This document shows positions 36,755 through 45,194 of a stretch of DNA of 62,021 bases, in pieces (position 1 is the first letter of the stretch; each line of letters starts with the position of its first letter). The stretch lies in contig NZ_JACYVH010000005.1 in the NCBI RefSeq assembly GCF_014842255.1, positions 1 to 62,021 on the forward strand, read 5' to 3'. A program made the position numbers and the translations under genes. This stretch comes from Frigoribacterium sp. CFBP 13712. GTDB lineage: Bacteria; Actinomycetota; Actinomycetes; Actinomycetales; Microbacteriaceae. The notes beneath the pieces are model-generated. The model saw nothing but the letters and a program-made list of their open reading frames with translations, ran no database searches and had not been told where the DNA came from.

Positions 36755-36863
36755 CCCGCGCCTCCTCGGCCCTGCCAATCCGCTGGAAGCGCGGACGCGG
36801 CGCCGGGCGCGGACCTACCGTCCACTGCAGACCGAGCACCTCCAGCAGAACGAAGGACGAAAC

Positions 36864-37319
36864 ATGTCGCAAGCAATCGAGACCGTCGACGTCAGCGTGC
36901 CCGTCAGCGTCGCCTACAACCAGTGGACCCAGTTCGAGGACTTCCCGAAGTTCCTCGACGAGGTCGAGTCGATCACCCAGACCACGCCCACCCTCACGGT
37001 GTGGAAGGTCAAGGTCGGACCGGTCGAGAAGACGTTCGAGGCCGAGATCACCGAGCAGCACCCCGACGAGCGCGTCGCCTGGAACAGCACCGGCGGCGAG
37101 GTCGACCACGCCGGCGTCGTCACGTTCCATAAGCTGAGCGACTCCGAGACGCGCATCACCGTGCAGATCGACTGGACCCCCGAGGGATTCCTCGAGAAGA
37201 TCGGCAACACGCTCGGCGCCGACAACCACGCCATCAAGAAGGACCTCAAGAACTTCAAGGAGTTCATCGAGTCGAAGGGCTCCGAGACGGGCGCATGGCG
37301 CGGAGACGTCCAGGCATGA
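36864..37319 (+). CDS. SRPBCC (START-like) family protein
   Basis: A 151-residue protein of the polyketide cyclase/dehydrase-like SRPBCC superfamily: IETVDVSVPVSVAYNQWTQFEDFPKFLDEVESI is the hallmark opening, then GPVEKTFEAEITEQHPDERVAWNS and a long C-terminal helix ending in KDLKNFKEFIES. Cytoplasmic; binds an unknown hydrophobic ligand. Often found with general stress genes in actinobacteria. The stop overlaps the ATG of the next gene (ATGA). Confidence 0.85.
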   Translation: MSQAIETVDVSVPVSVAYNQWTQFEDFPKFLDEVESITQTTPTLTVWKVKVGPVEKTFEAEITEQHPDERVAWNSTGGEVDHAGVVTFHKLSDSETRITVQIDWTPEGFLEKIGNTLGADNHAIKKDLKNFKEFIESKGSETGAWRGDVQA

Positions 37320-37537
37320 GCGACGAGTCGACGTACACCGCGTCGTTCGTCGGCGAAGACGGCGCCGAGGTGTCGACCGAGCAGCTCCAGCCGATCGACG
37401 GCGCACCGGTCAAGTCGCTGACCCGGCCCGGCGCGGCCGACGGCGAGGACATCACGTACGAGCTGGACCCCGAGACCGCCGACGCCGACCCGGTCGTCTA
37501 CCGCGCGACGGGCGTCGCCGGGCACGACTACAGCTGA
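37316..37537 (+). CDS. Hypothetical acidic protein, 73 residues
   Basis: Not recognised. Small, acidic (ITYELDPETADADPVVYRAT) and soluble. It is translationally coupled to the SRPBCC gene through ATGA, so the two are probably expressed together. Confidence 0.65.
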   Translation: MSDESTYTASFVGEDGAEVSTEQLQPIDGAPVKSLTRPGAADGEDITYELDPETADADPVVYRATGVAGHDYS

Positions 37538-37564
37538 CGCGCTGCGCGCCGCTGCGCTGTGCCA

Positions 37565-37734
37565 TCGAGGTGACTCGTTCTGCGCGGTCGGCCCCGTCGG
37601 ATCCGCCGAATGAGTCGCATCGACGCGCGGAGACAGGCGCGGCTTGCGCGTGAGTCGTCGAGGTGACTCGTTCTGCGCGGTCGGCCCCGTCCGATCGGCC
37701 GAATGAGTCGCATCGATGCGCGGAGCCGGGCGCG
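37565..37734 (+). repeat. Two direct copies of a 77-bp element with an internal inverted repeat (family E)
   Basis: Units at 37565-37641 and 37658-37734, 93 bp apart, nearly identical. Each contains GACTCGTTC followed later by GGCC and GGCCGAATGAGTC, giving a stem of about 13 pairs. They fill the gap between the small acidic protein gene and the araB promoter. Confidence 0.85.
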
Positions 37735-37745
37735 GGGTGGCGAGA

Positions 37746-37779
37746 GTGAGCGCTCACATGGCATGATGTGAGCGCTCAC
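37746..37779. promoter_or_regulatory. Double LacI-type operator upstream of araB
   Basis: GTGAGCGCTCAC occurs twice, at 37746-37757 and 37768-37779, with 22 bp between centres (two helical turns), so two dimers could bind on one face. CATGAT between them may be part of the -10. About 47 bp from the araB start. The LacI repressor encoded at 35741 is the natural candidate. Confidence 0.8.
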
Positions 37780-37825
37780 TTTCGGTGCGGATCACTCCGC
37801 CCACCCCGACGACGAAGAGGTCATC

Positions 37826-39622
37826 ATGGTCGATCACGCTCCCCCGACCGCCCCCGGCTCAGCCGCACCCGCCGAGACCTACGTGGTGGGCGTCGACTAC
37901 GGCACGCTGAGCGGCCGAGCCGTCGTGGTGCGGGTCTCCGACGGGGCCGAGCTCGGCACCGGCGTGCACGAGTACTCGCACGCCGTCGTCGACACGACCC
38001 TCCCCGGCACGGGTGAGCGCCTCCCCGCCGACTGGGCGCTGCAGGTGCCGTCCGACTACGTCGACGTGCTGAAGAAGGCCGTGCCCGAGGCACTCGCCGC
38101 CGCGGGCGTCGACCCCGCGTCGGTCGTCGGCATCGGCACCGACTTCACGGCCTGCACCATGGTGCCGACCACCGCCGACGGCACGCCGCTCAACGAGCTC
38201 GAGCAGTTCGCCGGCCACCCGCACGCCTACGTCAAGCTCTGGCGTCACCACGCCGCGCAGGGCCAGGCCGACCGCATCAACGAGCTCGCGGCCGAGCGCG
38301 GCGAGAGCTGGCTTCCCCGCTACGGCGGGCTCATCTCGAGCGAGTGGGAGTTCGCGAAGGGCCTCCAGCTGCTCGAAGAGGACCCCGAGGTCTACGCCGC
38401 GACCGAGCACTGGGTCGAGGCCGCCGACTGGATCGTCTGGCAGCTGAGCGGGCGCTACGTCCGCAACGCCTGCACCGCCGGCTACAAGGGCATCTACCAG
38501 GACGGCGAGTACCCGAGCCGCGAGTTCCTCGGTGCGCTGAACCCCGACTTCGCCGACTTCGCCGAGACGAAGGTCGTGCACGAGATCGGCGCGCTGGGCG
38601 ACGCCGCCGGCACGCTGACCGCCGAGGCCGCCGGCTGGACCGGCCTCCCCGAGGGCATCGCCGTCGCGGTCGGCAACGTCGACGCGCACGTCACCGCCCC
38701 CGCCGCGAAGGCCACGCAGCCCGGTCAGATGGTCGCCATCATGGGCACGAGCACCTGCCACGTGATGAACGGCGACAAGCTCGCCGAGGTGCCCGGCATG
38801 TGCGGCGTCGTCGACGGCGGCATCGTCGACGGGCTCTACGGCTACGAGGCCGGGCAGTCGGGCGTCGGCGACATCTTCGCCTGGTACGTCAAGAACCAGG
38901 TGCCGCAGTCGGCCGTCGACGCGGCCGCGGCCGCCGGCAAGAGCGTGCACCAGCACCTCACCGACGTCGCCTACGAGCAGCCCGTCGGGGCCCACGGTCT
39001 CGTCGCCCTCGACTGGCACAGCGGCAACCGCTCGGTGCTCGTCGACCACGAGCTGAGCGGCGTCATCGTCGGTCAGACCCTGGCCACCTCGCCCGCCGAC
39101 GGCTACCGCGCGCTGCTCGAGGCCACCGCCTTCGGCACGCGCCGCATCGTGCAGGCCTTCGACGAGTCGGGCGTGCCCGTCACCGAGTTCATCGCCGCCG
39201 GTGGTCTGCTGAAGAACAAGCACCTGATGCAGACCTACAGCGACGTCCTGCGTCTGCCGATCTCGACGATCACGAGCGAGCAGGGCCCGGCCCTCGGCTC
39301 GGCCATCCACGCCGCGGTCGCCGCCGGTGCGTACGCCGACATCCGCGCCGCGGCCGAGGCGATGGGCAGCGTCGAGCGGGCCACCTACACGCCCGACCCC
39401 GCGAACGCCGACGCCTACGACGCGCTCTACGCCGAGTACCTGCTGCTGCACGACTGGTTCGGTCGTGGGGGCAATGACGTGATGCACCGCCTGCGGGCGA
39501 TGCGTCGGGAGGCGACCCGCGCCTCCTCGGCTCCTGCTCCCGGGTCGGACGGCGACGGCCGAGGAGGCGCGGACTCGGTCGAGCAGACCGCCGCCGACGC
39601 GAGCATCGAGGCCTCCGCATGA
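37826..39622 (+). CDS. araB: L-ribulokinase
   Basis: Phosphorylates L-ribulose to L-ribulose 5-phosphate in arabinose breakdown. A FGGY-type kinase of 598 residues: [17 protein letters not shown] (phosphate loop), [41 protein letters not shown] and the ATP-site [21 protein letters not shown]. The last 50 residues ([20 protein letters not shown] and on) go beyond the normal end of the family and are encoded by two facing 10-mers forming a 15-bp perfect stem (39516-39571). GAAGAGG ribosome site. The stop overlaps the araD start by ATGA. Confidence 0.95.
   Translation: MVDHAPPTAPGSAAPAETYVVGVDYGTLSGRAVVVRVSDGAELGTGVHEYSHAVVDTTLPGTGERLPADWALQVPSDYVDVLKKAVPEALAAAGVDPASVVGIGTDFTACTMVPTTADGTPLNELEQFAGHPHAYVKLWRHHAAQGQADRINELAAERGESWLPRYGGLISSEWEFAKGLQLLEEDPEVYAATEHWVEAADWIVWQLSGRYVRNACTAGYKGIYQDGEYPSREFLGALNPDFADFAETKVVHEIGALGDAAGTLTAEAAGWTGLPEGIAVAVGNVDAHVTAPAAKATQPGQMVAIMGTSTCHVMNGDKLAEVPGMCGVVDGGIVDGLYGYEAGQSGVGDIFAWYVKNQVPQSAVDAAAAAGKSVHQHLTDVAYEQPVGAHGLVALDWHSGNRSVLVDHELSGVIVGQTLATSPADGYRALLEATAFGTRRIVQAFDESGVPVTEFIAAGGLLKNKHLMQTYSDVLRLPISTITSEQGPALGSAIHAAVAAGAYADIRAAAEAMGSVERATYTPDPANADAYDALYAEYLLLHDWFGRGGNDVMHRLRAMRREATRASSAPAPGSDGDGRGGADSVEQTAADASIEASA
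39516..39571. repeat. Facing pair of the 10-mer at the 3' end of araB
   Basis: CCGCGCCTCCTCGGC and its exact complement, 26 bases apart, within the araB C-terminal extension. A hairpin here could act on the araB-araD junction in the message. Confidence 0.8.
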
Positions 39623-40332
39623 GCGGCTGGATCGATCGCGCGACGCAGGCCGCCATCGACGCGACCCGCGAGGACGTCGCGGCGCTGCACGCCGAGCTGG
39701 TGCGCTACGACCTCGTCGTCTGGACGGGCGGCAACGTCTCGGGTCGCGTGCCCGGCACCGACCTCTTCGTCATCAAGCCGAGCGGCGTCGGCTACGACGA
39801 CCTCACCCCCGAGAACCAGATCGTCTGCCGCCTCGACGGCACCGTGCTCGAAGGCACCCCGGGCAGCGAGCGCAGCCCGTCGAGCGACACCGCCGCGCAC
39901 GCCTACGTCTACCGCAACATGCCGCACGTCGGGGGAGTGGTGCACACGCACTCGACCTACGCGACGGCCTGGGCTGCCCGCGGCGAGGCGATCCCCTGCG
40001 TGATCACGGCGATGGCCGACGAGTTCGGCGGCGAGATCCCCGTCGGGCCGTTCGCCATCATCGGCGACGAGTCGATCGGCGAGGGCATCGTGGAGACGCT
40101 GACCGGCCACCGCAGCCGCGCCGTGCTGATGCAGAACCACGGCGTCTTCACGATCGGCAAGGACGCCCGCGACGCGGTCAAGGCCGCCGTCATGACCGAG
40201 GACGTCGCCCGCACCGTGCACATCACCCGCCAGCTCGGCGAGCCCATCCCCATCCCTCAGCAGAGCATCGACGCTCTGTTCGACCGGTACCAGAACGTCT
40301 ACGGCCAAGCGCCAGCAGGAGAACTCTCGTGA
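39619..40332 (+). CDS. araD: L-ribulose-5-phosphate 4-epimerase
   Basis: Class II aldolase/epimerase of 237 residues turning L-ribulose 5-phosphate into D-xylulose 5-phosphate. [29 protein letters not shown], the zinc-binding [12 protein letters not shown] and the third histidine in QNHGVFTIG are present. Overlaps araB and araA by four bases each. Confidence 0.95.
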   Translation: MSGWIDRATQAAIDATREDVAALHAELVRYDLVVWTGGNVSGRVPGTDLFVIKPSGVGYDDLTPENQIVCRLDGTVLEGTPGSERSPSSDTAAHAYVYRNMPHVGGVVHTHSTYATAWAARGEAIPCVITAMADEFGGEIPVGPFAIIGDESIGEGIVETLTGHRSRAVLMQNHGVFTIGKDARDAVKAAVMTEDVARTVHITRQLGEPIPIPQQSIDALFDRYQNVYGQAPAGELS

Positions 40333-41855
40333 ACGACACCCTCGACCCCGTCGCCTTCCTCGCCTCGAAGGAGGTCTGGTTCCTCACCGGCAGCCAGGGC
40401 CTCTACGGCGAAGAGACCCTGAAGCAGGTCGCCGACCAGTCGAAGGCGATCGCCGACGAGCTGGCCGCCGCCTCCGACGTGCCCGTGCGTCTCGTCTGGA
40501 AGCCCGTCCTGACCGACGCCGACTCGATCCGCCGCACGATGCTCGAGGCCAACCTCGACGACTCCGTCATCGGCGTCACGGCGTGGATGCACACCTTCAG
40601 CCCCGCCAAGATGTGGATCGGCGGGCTCGACGCCCTCCGCAAGCCGCTGCTGCACCTGCACACGCAGGCCAACGTGGCGCTGCCCTGGGCCGACATCGAC
40701 TTCGACTTCATGAACCTCAACCAGGCCGCGCACGGCGACCGCGAGTTCGGCTACATGCAGACCCGCCTCGGAGTGCCGCGCAAGACGGTCGTCGGTCACG
40801 TCAGCGACCCCCGCGTGCAGAAGCAGGTCGGCACGTGGATGCGCGCGGCGGCCGGCGCCTCGGCCATGCGCTCGCTCAAGCTGGCGCGCTTCGGCGACAA
40901 CATGCGCTTCGTCGGCGTCACCGAGGGTGACAAGACCGAGGCCGAGCTGGCCTTCGGCGTGCAGGTCAACACCTGGGGCGTCAACGAGCTGGCCGAGGCC
41001 GTCGCCGCCGCGACCGAGTCCGAGATCGACGCGCTGGTCGCCGTCTACGAGACCGAGTACGACGTCGTCCCGGCGCTGCGCGCCGGTGGTGAGCGTCACC
41101 AGTCGCTGCGCGACGGGGCGGCGATCGAGATCGGTCTGCGGTCGTTCCTCGAGGCGGGCGGGTTCAGCGCCTTCACGACGAACTTCGAAGACCTCGGTGC
41201 GCTCAAGCAGCTGCCCGGTCTCGCCGTGCAGCGTCTGATGGCCGAGGGCTACGGCTTCGGCGCCGAGGGCGACTGGAAGACCTCGGTGCTGGTGCGTGCG
41301 GCCAACGTGATGGGCGCCGGTCTGCCGGGTGGCGCCTCCTTGATGGAGGACTACACGTACCACCTGGTGCCCGGCGAGGAGAAGATCCTCGGGGCGCACA
41401 TGCTCGAGGTCAGCCCGGCGCTGACGTCGGGGCGCGCCTCCCTCGAGGTGCACGCGCTCGGCATCGGCGGCAAGGACGACCCGGTGCGCCTGGTCTTCTC
41501 CGCCGACCCCGGCCCGGCCGTCGTCGTCGCGATGAGCGACGTGCGCGACCGCTTCCGCCTGACGGTCAACGTGGTCGACGTGGTCGACCCCGACGAGGAC
41601 CTGCCGAACCTCCCGGTGGGGCGCGCGGTGTGGAAGCCCCGTCCGTCGTTCGCCGTGTCGGCCGAGGCGTGGCTGACGGCCGGCGCCGCCCACCACACGG
41701 TCATGTCGACCGCGGTCGGGCTCGAGGCCTTCGAGGACCTCGCCCGCATCGTCGAGACCGAGCTGCTCGTGATCGACGAGGACACCCGCATCCGCGACTT
41801 CCGCCACGAGGTCGCCTGGAACGCCGCGTACCACCGCCTCGCGCGGGGCCTGTAG
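40329..41855 (+). CDS. araA: L-arabinose isomerase
   Basis: Converts L-arabinose to L-ribulose, the first step of the pathway. 508 residues, normal length. Typical text: [51 protein letters not shown], the metal-binding Glu/His set including [35 protein letters not shown] and EDYTYHL. GTG start in a GTGA overlap with araD. Order araB-araD-araA is the usual actinobacterial one. Confidence 0.96.
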   Translation: MNDTLDPVAFLASKEVWFLTGSQGLYGEETLKQVADQSKAIADELAAASDVPVRLVWKPVLTDADSIRRTMLEANLDDSVIGVTAWMHTFSPAKMWIGGLDALRKPLLHLHTQANVALPWADIDFDFMNLNQAAHGDREFGYMQTRLGVPRKTVVGHVSDPRVQKQVGTWMRAAAGASAMRSLKLARFGDNMRFVGVTEGDKTEAELAFGVQVNTWGVNELAEAVAAATESEIDALVAVYETEYDVVPALRAGGERHQSLRDGAAIEIGLRSFLEAGGFSAFTTNFEDLGALKQLPGLAVQRLMAEGYGFGAEGDWKTSVLVRAANVMGAGLPGGASLMEDYTYHLVPGEEKILGAHMLEVSPALTSGRASLEVHALGIGGKDDPVRLVFSADPGPAVVVAMSDVRDRFRLTVNVVDVVDPDEDLPNLPVGRAVWKPRPSFAVSAEAWLTAGAAHHTVMSTAVGLEAFEDLARIVETELLVIDEDTRIRDFRHEVAWNAAYHRLARGL

Positions 41856-41862
41856 GGGTCCG

Positions 41863-41894
41863 CTCGCGGGCTCGCGGGCTCGCGGGCTCGCGGG
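41863..41894 (+). repeat. Tandem CTCGCGGG, four copies
   Basis: Four exact 8-bp units directly after the araA stop. Confidence 0.9.
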
Positions 41895-41902
41895 TTCGCA
41901 CT

Positions 41903-41958
41903 CGAGTGGTCAGAAGTTGTCTTTCCGCTCAGCCTGAAGGACATCTTCTGACCACTCG
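41903..41958. repeat. Palindromic element, family C, copy 1
   Basis: CGAGTGGTCAGAAG pairs perfectly with CTTCTGACCACTCG, and the inner part (TGTCTTTC/GAAGGACA) continues the stem, so about 25 pairs around a CTCAGCC loop. It probably also ends the araBDA message. Relatives lie at 49117-49254. Confidence 0.8.
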
Positions 41959-42030
41959 ATCCACCTGGCGGATCGGGGCCGGGGCGGCGGCTCGCGGGCC
42001 GGGCGCAGGGGGCGGGCCTAGCGTGGCGGG

Positions 42031-43410
42031 GTGACCGAACAGAGCTCTCGCACCGCGCCTCCTGCAGCATCGATCCCCGAGGAGGCGCGGCGACGGTTCG
42101 AGACACCGGCCGGCCCGATCGTCGGCCGGGTCGACGGCGACGTCGTGCGGGCGACGGGCATCCGCTACGCCGAGTCCGACCGCTTCACCGCACCACGCCC
42201 GGTGCCGCCCTCGACCGAGCCCGTGCTCGCCTTCGACCGCTCGCCCGGGTCTCCGCAGCTGCCCTCCGAGACGCTGAGCGCCCTCATCGAAGGCGCCGCC
42301 GACGGCATGGTCGCCGACGAGAGCTGCCAGTTCCTCTCCGTCACCCTCCCCGTCGACCTCCGCCCGGGCGAGCGCCTGCCCGTCATGGTGTGGATCCACG
42401 GCGGCTCGTACGTCACCGGCGCCGGCGACCTCTCCGTCTACGACCCCCGCGCGCTCGTCGCCGAGCAGCGCGTCGTCGTCGTCACCGTCACCTACCGCCT
42501 CGGCCTCTTCGGCTTCTTCGGTGACGGCGACCGGATCCCCGCCAACCTCGGGCTCCTCGACCAGCTCGAGGCGCTCCGCTGGGTGCACGCGAACATCGAG
42601 GCGTTCGGCGGCGCCGCCGACCGCGTCACCCTCTTCGGGCAGTCCGCGGGCGGTGACGCCATCGCCCACCTGATGATCAGCGACGGCGCCGCAGGGCTCT
42701 TCCAGCGGGCCATCGTGCAGAGCGCCCCGCTCGGCATCACCTCCGGGCGCTCGAAGATGTCCGCCGCGATGGTGGCCGCCGTCGGCACCCCGTCGCGCGA
42801 CGCCCCAGTCGACGAGGTGCTCGCCCGGCAGGCCGTCGCCGAGCGGGCCGCACGACGGTTCGGCCTGCGCGGCGGCATGGCGTTCGGGCTCCAGTACGAC
42901 GAGGCGCCCCTGCCCGCCGAAGCCGACCGCGATGCCGCCTGGCGCCGGGTCGCCCCGCAGATCGACCTGCTGATCGGCACCACGAGCGAGGAGACCGGGC
43001 TGTTCCTGGCGTTCATCCCCGCGCTCCGTCGCCTGGCCGCGCTGCCGGTGGTGGGCGGGCTGGTCCGCAGGGTGCTGGTCGGCGGGACGACCCACGTGAT
43101 CTACGGCCGAGACGCTCGGGCGTTCGCCGACCGGCACCGCGCCTCCGGCGGGAGGGCCGTCCGGTACCGGATGACCTGGGCCCCCGAGGGCGCCGAGTTC
43201 GGTGCGGCCCACGTGACCGACGTGCCGCTGCTGCTCGGCGGCCGCGAGTCGTGGGGGCACACCCGGCTGGTCGGCTCGAGCTCGTGGGAGGACGTCGACC
43301 GCCGCGGGCGCCGGGTGCGGCAGATCTGGGCCGACTTCGCCCGCACCGGCACCCTGGCGGCGGACGCCGCGGCGGGGGCGCGCGACACGATCACGCTCGA
43401 CCGGGGCTGA
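42031..43410 (+). CDS. Carboxylesterase/type B lipase family protein
   Basis: Alpha/beta hydrolase of 459 residues. The oxyanion region WIHGGSYVTGAG, the nucleophile GQSAGGDA (about residue 210) and the Glu-region TTSEETGLFL are present, and GAAHVTDVPLL holds the likely active-site His. No signal peptide. GTG start at 42031 with TAGCGT at 42019-42024 six bases before, hence likely leaderless. The first 20 residues are coded by another facing pair of 10-mers (42053-42090). The substrate, perhaps an acylated sugar, is unknown. Confidence 0.85.
   Translation: MTEQSSRTAPPAASIPEEARRRFETPAGPIVGRVDGDVVRATGIRYAESDRFTAPRPVPPSTEPVLAFDRSPGSPQLPSETLSALIEGAADGMVADESCQFLSVTLPVDLRPGERLPVMVWIHGGSYVTGAGDLSVYDPRALVAEQRVVVVTVTYRLGLFGFFGDGDRIPANLGLLDQLEALRWVHANIEAFGGAADRVTLFGQSAGGDAIAHLMISDGAAGLFQRAIVQSAPLGITSGRSKMSAAMVAAVGTPSRDAPVDEVLARQAVAERAARRFGLRGGMAFGLQYDEAPLPAEADRDAAWRRVAPQIDLLIGTTSEETGLFLAFIPALRRLAALPVVGGLVRRVLVGGTTHVIYGRDARAFADRHRASGGRAVRYRMTWAPEGAEFGAAHVTDVPLLLGGRESWGHTRLVGSSSWEDVDRRGRRVRQIWADFARTGTLAADAAAGARDTITLDRG
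42053..42090. repeat. Facing pair of the 10-mer at the 5' end of the esterase gene
   Basis: CCGCGCCTCCT and AGGAGGCGCGG, an 11-bp perfect stem with a 16-base loop, in codons 8-20. Confidence 0.75.
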
Positions 43411-43456
43411 GGCGCGGCCTCGCTCGCGAGCCGGCGCGCCGCCGCCTCGCTCGCGT

Positions 43457-43522
43457 GGCACCCCGTTTTCGGCGCTACACCCGCATTTACCGGGGTGCAG
43501 CGCCGAATTGCGGGTGTAGCGG
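43457..43522. repeat. Palindromic element, family B, copy 1
   Basis: Arms contain, in nested order, CACCC, TTCGGCGCT and CACCC facing GGGTG, AGCGCCGAA and GGGTG. It lies between the convergent esterase and pyruvyltransferase genes. Copy 2 is at 52303-52371. Confidence 0.75.
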
Positions 43523-43582
43523 CGCGGCGCGGGCTACGCGCGGCACGGGTGCGGCGCGGCACGGGCGCGGGAGCGGCGCGAA

Positions 43583-44866
43583 CTACGCGCGGAGGGCGGC
43601 GGCGACGCGGTCCCACCACGCGGCGGAGGCGGTTCGGGCGGAGTCGACCCGCGCCTCCCAGGCGGTGCGCACCGCGTCGCGCGCACCCCAGGCGTCGAGC
43701 ACGACCCGGTCCGCCGAGCCGGCCAGCACCTGCTCGGCCGAGACGACGCTCGACTGACCGAAGTTCGCCAGCGCCCCGGTCAGCTTGACCGTCGTGTAGT
43801 CGTCGACCGCGATGCCGACGGTGGGGACGCCCGCCGCGACGGCGAAGACCGCGGGGTGGTACCGGCTCGTGAGGTGCAGGGCCGCCTCCCGGGCGAAGCG
43901 CGCGGCGGCGGGGGTGTCGGTGGTCGGCTCGACGCGGGCGGGCCGGGTCATCCGGTCGATCACGGCGCGGTGCAGCAGCGAGTCGCCGCGCTCGTCGTCG
44001 GCCCGCAACGACGCCCAGTGCGCGAGGAAGACGACCTCGAGTCCCGTCTCGTCGACGACCCGATCGAGGAGGTGCGCCACGGCCTCCGCGAACAGGGTGC
44101 GGTCGGCGGCTCCCACGTGGGCGGAGAGGCTGACCGCGCAGTACGGGGCCGCGGGCGCGGCGGTGCCGGCCGCGGGGGTGGTGCCGGCTGCGGCTGCGGC
44201 TGCGGCTGCGGCTGTGGCGGTGCCGGCTGCGGGCGCTGCGGCGTCGGCCTCGACCCCGACGAAGCTCGCATCGTCGATCGTCGCCGTCAGCCGCGACTCG
44301 GGCACGCCGAGCGTGCGGACCAGCTCGAACGAGGCGCGCTCGCGCAATCCGACCAGCTCGGCGCCCGACAGCAGCTCGGCGACGAGCGCGCGGTCGTCGC
44401 CGTCGAGCACGGGCCCGATGGTCTGCCCGGTCACGACGTACGGCTTGCCCGCGCGGCGCGCGAGCTCGGCGAGCGTCGACCGCTCGAACACGTGCATCGG
44501 CCAGAGCGACGCCATGTTGCCGCCCCCGGCGACGGCGAAGGCGTCGGAGGCGCGGATCGCCTCGATCGCCTGCCACGCGGTGTCGGAGGCGGGGAGTGCG
44601 GAACGGTCGCCGTCGGCGGCGGCCAGCACGCGCCTCCTGCGCTCCAGCTGACCCTCACGGCCGCCGGTCGTGGCCGGCGAGAAATCGAGCGCGGGCACGG
44701 CCTCGATGCCGTAGCGGGAGGCGGTCTCGGCGGGGGTGGACGAGACCCCGGTGATCGAGGCGCCGCGGGCCCGCAGCTGCGCGGCGAACTCGTCGAACAT
44801 GGCCTCGTCGCCGATGTGGATCATGTCGTCGACGACGCCGACGTCTCCGATGGTGACGATGCGCAC
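43583..44866 (-). CDS. Polysaccharide pyruvyl transferase family protein
   Basis: Predicted to add pyruvate ketals to surface glycan sugars; 427 residues. Family text: GDEAMFDEFAAQLRARG, AGGGNMASLWPMH, VVTGQTIGP and the C-terminal HLTSRYHPAVFAVAAGVPTVGI. An alanine-rich insert (about residues 255-290) is coded by a run of GCTGCG units. Start GTG at 44866, with GGAGG nine bases upstream; the longer frame continues through intergenic repeats and is not coding. It is divergent from two glycosyltransferase genes and thus part of a surface-glycan cluster. Confidence 0.82.
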   Translation of the reverse strand: MRIVTIGDVGVVDDMIHIGDEAMFDEFAAQLRARGASITGVSSTPAETASRYGIEAVPALDFSPATTGGREGQLERRRRVLAAADGDRSALPASDTAWQAIEAIRASDAFAVAGGGNMASLWPMHVFERSTLAELARRAGKPYVVTGQTIGPVLDGDDRALVAELLSGAELVGLRERASFELVRTLGVPESRLTATIDDASFVGVEADAAAPAAGTATAAAAAAAAAGTTPAAGTAAPAAPYCAVSLSAHVGAADRTLFAEAVAHLLDRVVDETGLEVVFLAHWASLRADDERGDSLLHRAVIDRMTRPARVEPTTDTPAAARFAREAALHLTSRYHPAVFAVAAGVPTVGIAVDDYTTVKLTGALANFGQSSVVSAEQVLAGSADRVVLDAWGARDAVRTAWEARVDSARTASAAWWDRVAAALRA

Positions 44867-44936
44867 GGGGCCTCCGGGGGTGGTGATGGGGGGTCGCGGT
44901 TCCGCGCCGAGACGACGGTACCGGACGGCGGAGCGG

Positions 44937-45060
44937 GGGTTCGGACACGCGCTGCGGCGGGTTCGGACGCGAGCTGCGGGGGTTCGGGCACGGGCTGCGG
45001 CGGGTTCGTGTCCTCCGGGGCGGGTCAGCGCTGACCCGCCGCCGATGACACGGACCCGCC
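44937..45060. repeat. Tandem repeats and palindromic element, family H, copy 1
   Basis: The 330 bp between the divergent genes holds about four imperfect copies of a GGGTTCGGACACGCGCTGCG unit (44937-45012), then a 22-bp perfect palindrome (45019-45040, centre AGCGCT) flanked by outer arms GGGTTCGTGTC and GACACGGACCC. About 68 bp of it recurs, inverted, inside a gene at 48486-48553. No gene seen here; a TAGGCT at 45123 may be the -10 of the next gene. Confidence 0.75.
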
Positions 45061-45194
45061 CCACCGCCAGGGGCCGCGCCCGCGCGGATCGGGCCCGCGC
45101 GAGAGTGTCACCGGGCGGCGATAGGCTCCCCTCTGCCCGGGGAGTCCGGGCGCGACGCACCGGCGGCACGGCACACGACCTCGAGAGGCACCAC

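Noticed and set aside
37565-37734. Possible CRISPR array
   Set aside because: Only two 77-bp units with a 16-bp gap; no short regular repeats, spacers or cas genes.
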